Shown: one piece after another, positions 6,203 to 8,356 of the stretch
Position numbering within the stretch: position 1 is the first letter of the stretch
How the letters are laid out: every line of letters begins with the position of its first letter
NCBI GenBank assembly: GCA_030632175.1
Contig: DAOVVG010000094.1
Coordinates: forward strand, 1-8,356
Length of the DNA stretch: 8,356 bases
Direction: 5' to 3'
Source of the DNA: Gammaproteobacteria bacterium
Lineage (GTDB): Bacteria; Pseudomonadota; Gammaproteobacteria; UBA9214
Translations under genes and position numbers: made by a program
Notes under the pieces: generated by a model
Told to the model about the DNA's origin: nothing
What the model saw: the letters and a program-made list of their open reading frames with translations, nothing else
The model's database searches: none

Positions 6203-6850
6203 ATGTCCACCGACAACAAACCATCCGGGTTCAAGCGCGTCCTGACAGCCATCATTGTAGTCGCACTCGCGACGGCAGCCGGCATCTGGGCGGCTCGAGC
6301 GGTATTAGAACACAAGTCAGTCCCCGATGAGCTTGAGGCCACCCGGTTTCCGGCAGCCAGAGAGATACTGCCCTTCTCGCTAATAGACCACAACAGCGCA
6401 GTTTTTGACAATAATGCACTTGGGCAGCGCTGGTCATTTGTGTTTTTTGGTTACACTCACTGCCCCGATGTGTGCCCGACCACACTGTCCGTTCTGAACA
6501 GCGTGGCACACAAACTCGGTGATCTTGAAGAAGACATTCGTTTTGTCTTTGTCAGCGTTGACCCTGAACGCGACACGCCCGCGCAACTGGCGCAATTTGT
6601 CAGCTATTTTAACAGTGACTTTATCGGCGTCACCGGCACAGCCGAGGGTATTGATCAATTAACCAGGCAACTCGGTGTAATGCACCTTCGCGTAGAGACA
6701 GAGAACGGGGCCAGCGGCTACCTGGTAGACCACACTGCCAGCGTATTTCTGTTTGATCCGGATGGCCGTTACCACGCGGTATTCAGCCCGCCGCTGTCTG
6801 CTGATGCCATCACCGACAATTTCAGAAAAATGTTGCAGGCCTATCAATGA
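6203..6850 (+). CDS. Sco1/SenC family copper-binding protein
   Basis: Membrane-anchored, thioredoxin-fold copper/thiol protein of the SCO1/SenC/PrrC family, involved in building the CuA centre of cytochrome c oxidase and in related copper delivery. The 215 residues have a single N-terminal membrane anchor (about 13-32), then a periplasmic domain. The metal and redox motif is THCPDVCPTTLS (85-96), with C87 and C91 in CxxxC spacing. The third ligand His is H177 in VDHTASVFLFDPDG. VSVDPERDTP (118-126) is the usual family segment. The ATG at 6203 leaves a normal short cytoplasmic tail, though no Shine-Dalgarno is visible (CGCCGCCC precedes it). It overlaps the next gene, a PCu(A)C chaperone, by ATGA, so the two are translated together. 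No oxidase subunits or haem O/A synthase genes lie in this window. Confidence 0.94.
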   Translation: MSTDNKPSGFKRVLTAIIVVALATAAGIWAARAVLEHKSVPDELEATRFPAAREILPFSLIDHNSAVFDNNALGQRWSFVFFGYTHCPDVCPTTLSVLNSVAHKLGDLEEDIRFVFVSVDPERDTPAQLAQFVSYFNSDFIGVTGTAEGIDQLTRQLGVMHLRVETENGASGYLVDHTASVFLFDPDGRYHAVFSPPLSADAITDNFRKMLQAYQ

Positions 6851-7311
6851 AGACCTGCTTCTTTCATGTCTTTGCCATTCTGACACTGTTAGCCGGGATA
6901 TCACCGGCCAGTGCAGATCCAGACCTGCAGATCAGCGAACCCTGGATCCGCGAAGCCCCGCCCACTGCCCGTGTGCTGGCAGGCTACCTGACACTGCTCA
7001 ATACGGGTGACAGCACTATCACCGTTACTGCTATCAGCAGCCCCGACTTTGAAGGTGCCGAGATCCACCGGACTGTCATCGAGGATGGCGTTGCGCGCAT
7101 GCTGCCGGTCAATCAACTTGAGATTCCCGTCAGCGGTCAGCTCACCCTGGAACCCGGCGGCCTGCACTTGATGTTATTCGACCCGCGGCGTCCGCTCGCT
7201 GAGGGTGGCTCGGCTACCCTGACAATCCATCGCAGCAATGGCAGCAATCTAACCACGACGGCACCGGTCATTCGCAAAACCGGTGAAGATCATCCCCATC
7301 ACCACCATTAA
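6847..7311 (+). CDS. Periplasmic copper chaperone PCu(A)C
   Basis: Secreted Cu(I) chaperone of the PCu(A)C family (DUF461), which passes copper to Sco and to the CuA site of cytochrome oxidase, or to cbb3-type oxidases in some bacteria. The 154-residue precursor has a signal peptide with a clear ASA-D cleavage site after residue 23. The mature domain shows ISEPWIREAPPTARVLAGYL (29-48). The copper-binding spacing H74-X10-M85-X21-H107-X-M109 is intact and falls in PGGLHLML (103-110). The residue after H74 is Arg, where Met is often found in the H(M) motif. The C-terminus ends DHPHHHH, a His tail that could give an extra metal site. The ATG overlaps the sco stop (ATGA, 6847-6850), showing an operon with coupled translation. 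Confidence 0.95.
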   Translation: MKTCFFHVFAILTLLAGISPASADPDLQISEPWIREAPPTARVLAGYLTLLNTGDSTITVTAISSPDFEGAEIHRTVIEDGVARMLPVNQLEIPVSGQLTLEPGGLHLMLFDPRRPLAEGGSATLTIHRSNGSNLTTTAPVIRKTGEDHPHHHH

Positions 7312-7436
7312 ATGCGTCCCGTCCATGTGCGTGACTGCACAGGCAAACAATTGTTTTAAACTTACCCGATCCGGTTACCAGAACGACACTAAACACATGT
7401 TGCATTCACATTACGTCACAGACAAAAACACACACC
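7312..7436. other. Intergenic region before psd with a 12-base palindrome
   Basis: This is 125 bases between the PCu(A)C stop and the psd start. It contains a weak 5-pair hairpin (TGTGC / GCACA, 7326-7341) and a perfect palindrome AAACAATTGTTT at 7345-7356 that runs into a short T-run. These could be a weak end signal for the copper operon or an operator for psd. No convincing -35/-10 pair is visible. The last 40 bases before psd are rich in A and C and contain no Shine-Dalgarno. Confidence 0.4.
7345..7356. repeat. Perfect 12-base palindrome AAACAATTGTTT
   Basis: The sequence equals its own reverse complement over 12 bases, with no spacer. It sits 34 bases after the PCu(A)C stop and about 80 bases before psd. 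The flanks do not extend the symmetry. It could be a binding site for a dimeric regulator; no particular protein is indicated. Confidence 0.45.
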
Positions 7437-8339
7437 ATGTCAGACAATGATGCCAGCCTGCTGGATAAGCTGAAATCCTGGCCACTGGCGGTACTGCCTC
7501 ATCAACTTCTGTCCCGACTGGTGCGCGGTGCCACCCGCTGGCGCAGTGACTGCTGGAAGAATCCGTTAATCCGGCTGTTTATAAAGCATTTCAATGTTGA
7601 TATGTCCGAAGCAGAAGCGGCCAACGCCGAGGATTATGCCGACTTCAACAGTTTCTTTACTCGCGCACTGAAGCCGGCCTCACGCACATTCCCGGAAAAC
7701 CCGCACGCTATTGTCAGTCCGGTAGACGGGCGCGTCAGCCAGGCGGGTGACATTCACGCCGGCAGGCTGATACAGGCCAAGGGACGGGACTACTCGCTCG
7801 CTGATCTACTCGGCAATGACAGGGAACGGGCCGCTGATTTCGACAACGGAAAATTTGCCACACTGTATCTCTCACCACGTGACTATCACCGCATTCATAT
7901 GCCCTGTCCGGGACAACTGCTGGAAACGACTTACGTTCCCGGCCGACTGTTCAGTGTTGCTCCGCACACCACCCGTGCAATCCCCGGCCTGTTTACCCGC
8001 AACGAACGACTGGTGACCCTGTTTGACACCCCCGCCGGGCCGATGGCATTAATCATGGTGGGCGCCATTTTTGTATCCTGCATGGAGACGGTATGGGGCG
8101 GACTGGTTAACCCATCCATGGGTATGCGCCTGCTGCGCACCCGATATGACCTGAAAGACAGTCCGGCAGTGGATCTCCGGCGCGGCGAGGAAATGGGACG
8201 CTTTAACATGGGCTCAACGGTGATTTTGCTATTTGGTCCGAACCGCGTTGACTGGGTCAAGCAACTGCAAGCCGGCGCACCAGTACAGTTAGGGCAACAA
8301 CTGGGACAACTACTTGGCAACAGCCTCGACCGGGAATAA
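7437..8339 (+). CDS. psd: Phosphatidylserine decarboxylase proenzyme
   Basis: Pyruvoyl-dependent inner-membrane enzyme that converts phosphatidylserine to phosphatidylethanolamine, the main phospholipid of most Gram-negative bacteria. The 300 residues fit the proteobacterial type I family. Autoprocessing would cut between G259 and S260 in GRFNMGSTVILLF (254-266), S260 becoming the pyruvoyl group. The charge-relay residues by position are D97 (SPVDGRV), H151 (YHRIHMP) and S260, matching the E. coli D90/H147/S254 set. Other family segments are DFNSFFTRALKP (69-80) and VGAIFVSCMETVW (208-220). The usual LGST is MGST here, a mild change. The ATG at 7437 lacks a Shine-Dalgarno (ACACACACC precedes it), but the N-terminus (LPHQLLSRLVRGATRW) is family-like. 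It is followed by only 17 bases before the window ends. Confidence 0.97.
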   Translation: MSDNDASLLDKLKSWPLAVLPHQLLSRLVRGATRWRSDCWKNPLIRLFIKHFNVDMSEAEAANAEDYADFNSFFTRALKPASRTFPENPHAIVSPVDGRVSQAGDIHAGRLIQAKGRDYSLADLLGNDRERAADFDNGKFATLYLSPRDYHRIHMPCPGQLLETTYVPGRLFSVAPHTTRAIPGLFTRNERLVTLFDTPAGPMALIMVGAIFVSCMETVWGGLVNPSMGMRLLRTRYDLKDSPAVDLRRGEEMGRFNMGSTVILLFGPNRVDWVKQLQAGAPVQLGQQLGQLLGNSLDRE

Positions 8340-8345
8340 ATTATT

Positions 8346-8356
8346 CTTGCCGCAAG
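8346..8356 (+). other. Possible start of a hairpin after psd, cut by the window edge
   Basis: CTTGC-C-GCAAG is a short inverted repeat beginning 7 bases after the psd stop and reaching the last base. It could be part of a terminator, but the bases that would follow are not available. Confidence 0.15.

Noticed and set aside
6042..6224. Extended N-terminus for PrmB, adding 61 residues
   Set aside because: The extension is not like PrmB, is compositionally odd, overlaps the start of the divergent sco gene, and the ATG at 6041 gives the normal family length.
1..8356. Defence system, prophage, insertion sequence, CRISPR array, tRNA or rRNA
   Set aside because: No transposase, integrase, nuclease or helicase motifs, no spaced direct repeats, and no tRNA or rRNA-like segments were found; nearly all the sequence is accounted for by housekeeping genes.

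Overview
The window looks like chromosomal, mid-GC (roughly mid-50s percent by eye) gammaproteobacterial DNA. It is densely packed with housekeeping and accessory-chaperone genes. The clearest phylogenetic hint is the order prmB – small conserved-looking gene – (small gene) – aroC – MFS transporter. From memory, prmB-aroC is adjacent in Escherichia coli, and a prmB / small protein / aroC / MFS arrangement occurs in Pseudomonas. I see no phage, IS, CRISPR, tRNA, rRNA or defence genes.

Left part, minus strand (positions 4-4429): leuD and leuC encode the two subunits of isopropylmalate isomerase and sit 3 bases apart. Upstream of them lies a 12-helix MFS transporter, and upstream of that aroC, chorismate synthase. 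All four point the same way with short gaps, so aroC-MFS-leuC-leuD could be read through as one unit. A TATAAT box in the 67-base MFS-leuC gap suggests leuCD can also be transcribed separately.

Middle (4430-6041): a 66-residue protein of unknown function is encoded alone on the plus strand, with a strong Shine-Dalgarno and a GTG start. It converges on a 105-residue hypothetical gene that follows prmB on the minus strand. prmB is the glutamine methyltransferase for ribosomal protein L3. Two inverted repeats at the convergent junction overlap the 3' end of the 105-residue gene and are candidate termination structures.

Right part, plus strand (6203-8339): a Sco1/SenC copper/thiol protein and a periplasmic PCu(A)C copper chaperone overlap by ATGA and form a copper-delivery pair for respiratory oxidase assembly. 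After a 125-base gap comes a complete psd, phosphatidylserine decarboxylase.

Overall the window is metabolic and envelope housekeeping: leucine and aromatic biosynthesis, translation-factor methylation, copper delivery and phospholipid synthesis. I found no convincing new biological system. The least explained items are the 66- and 105-residue proteins, the hairpins at their junction, and several genes whose starts lack a Shine-Dalgarno.
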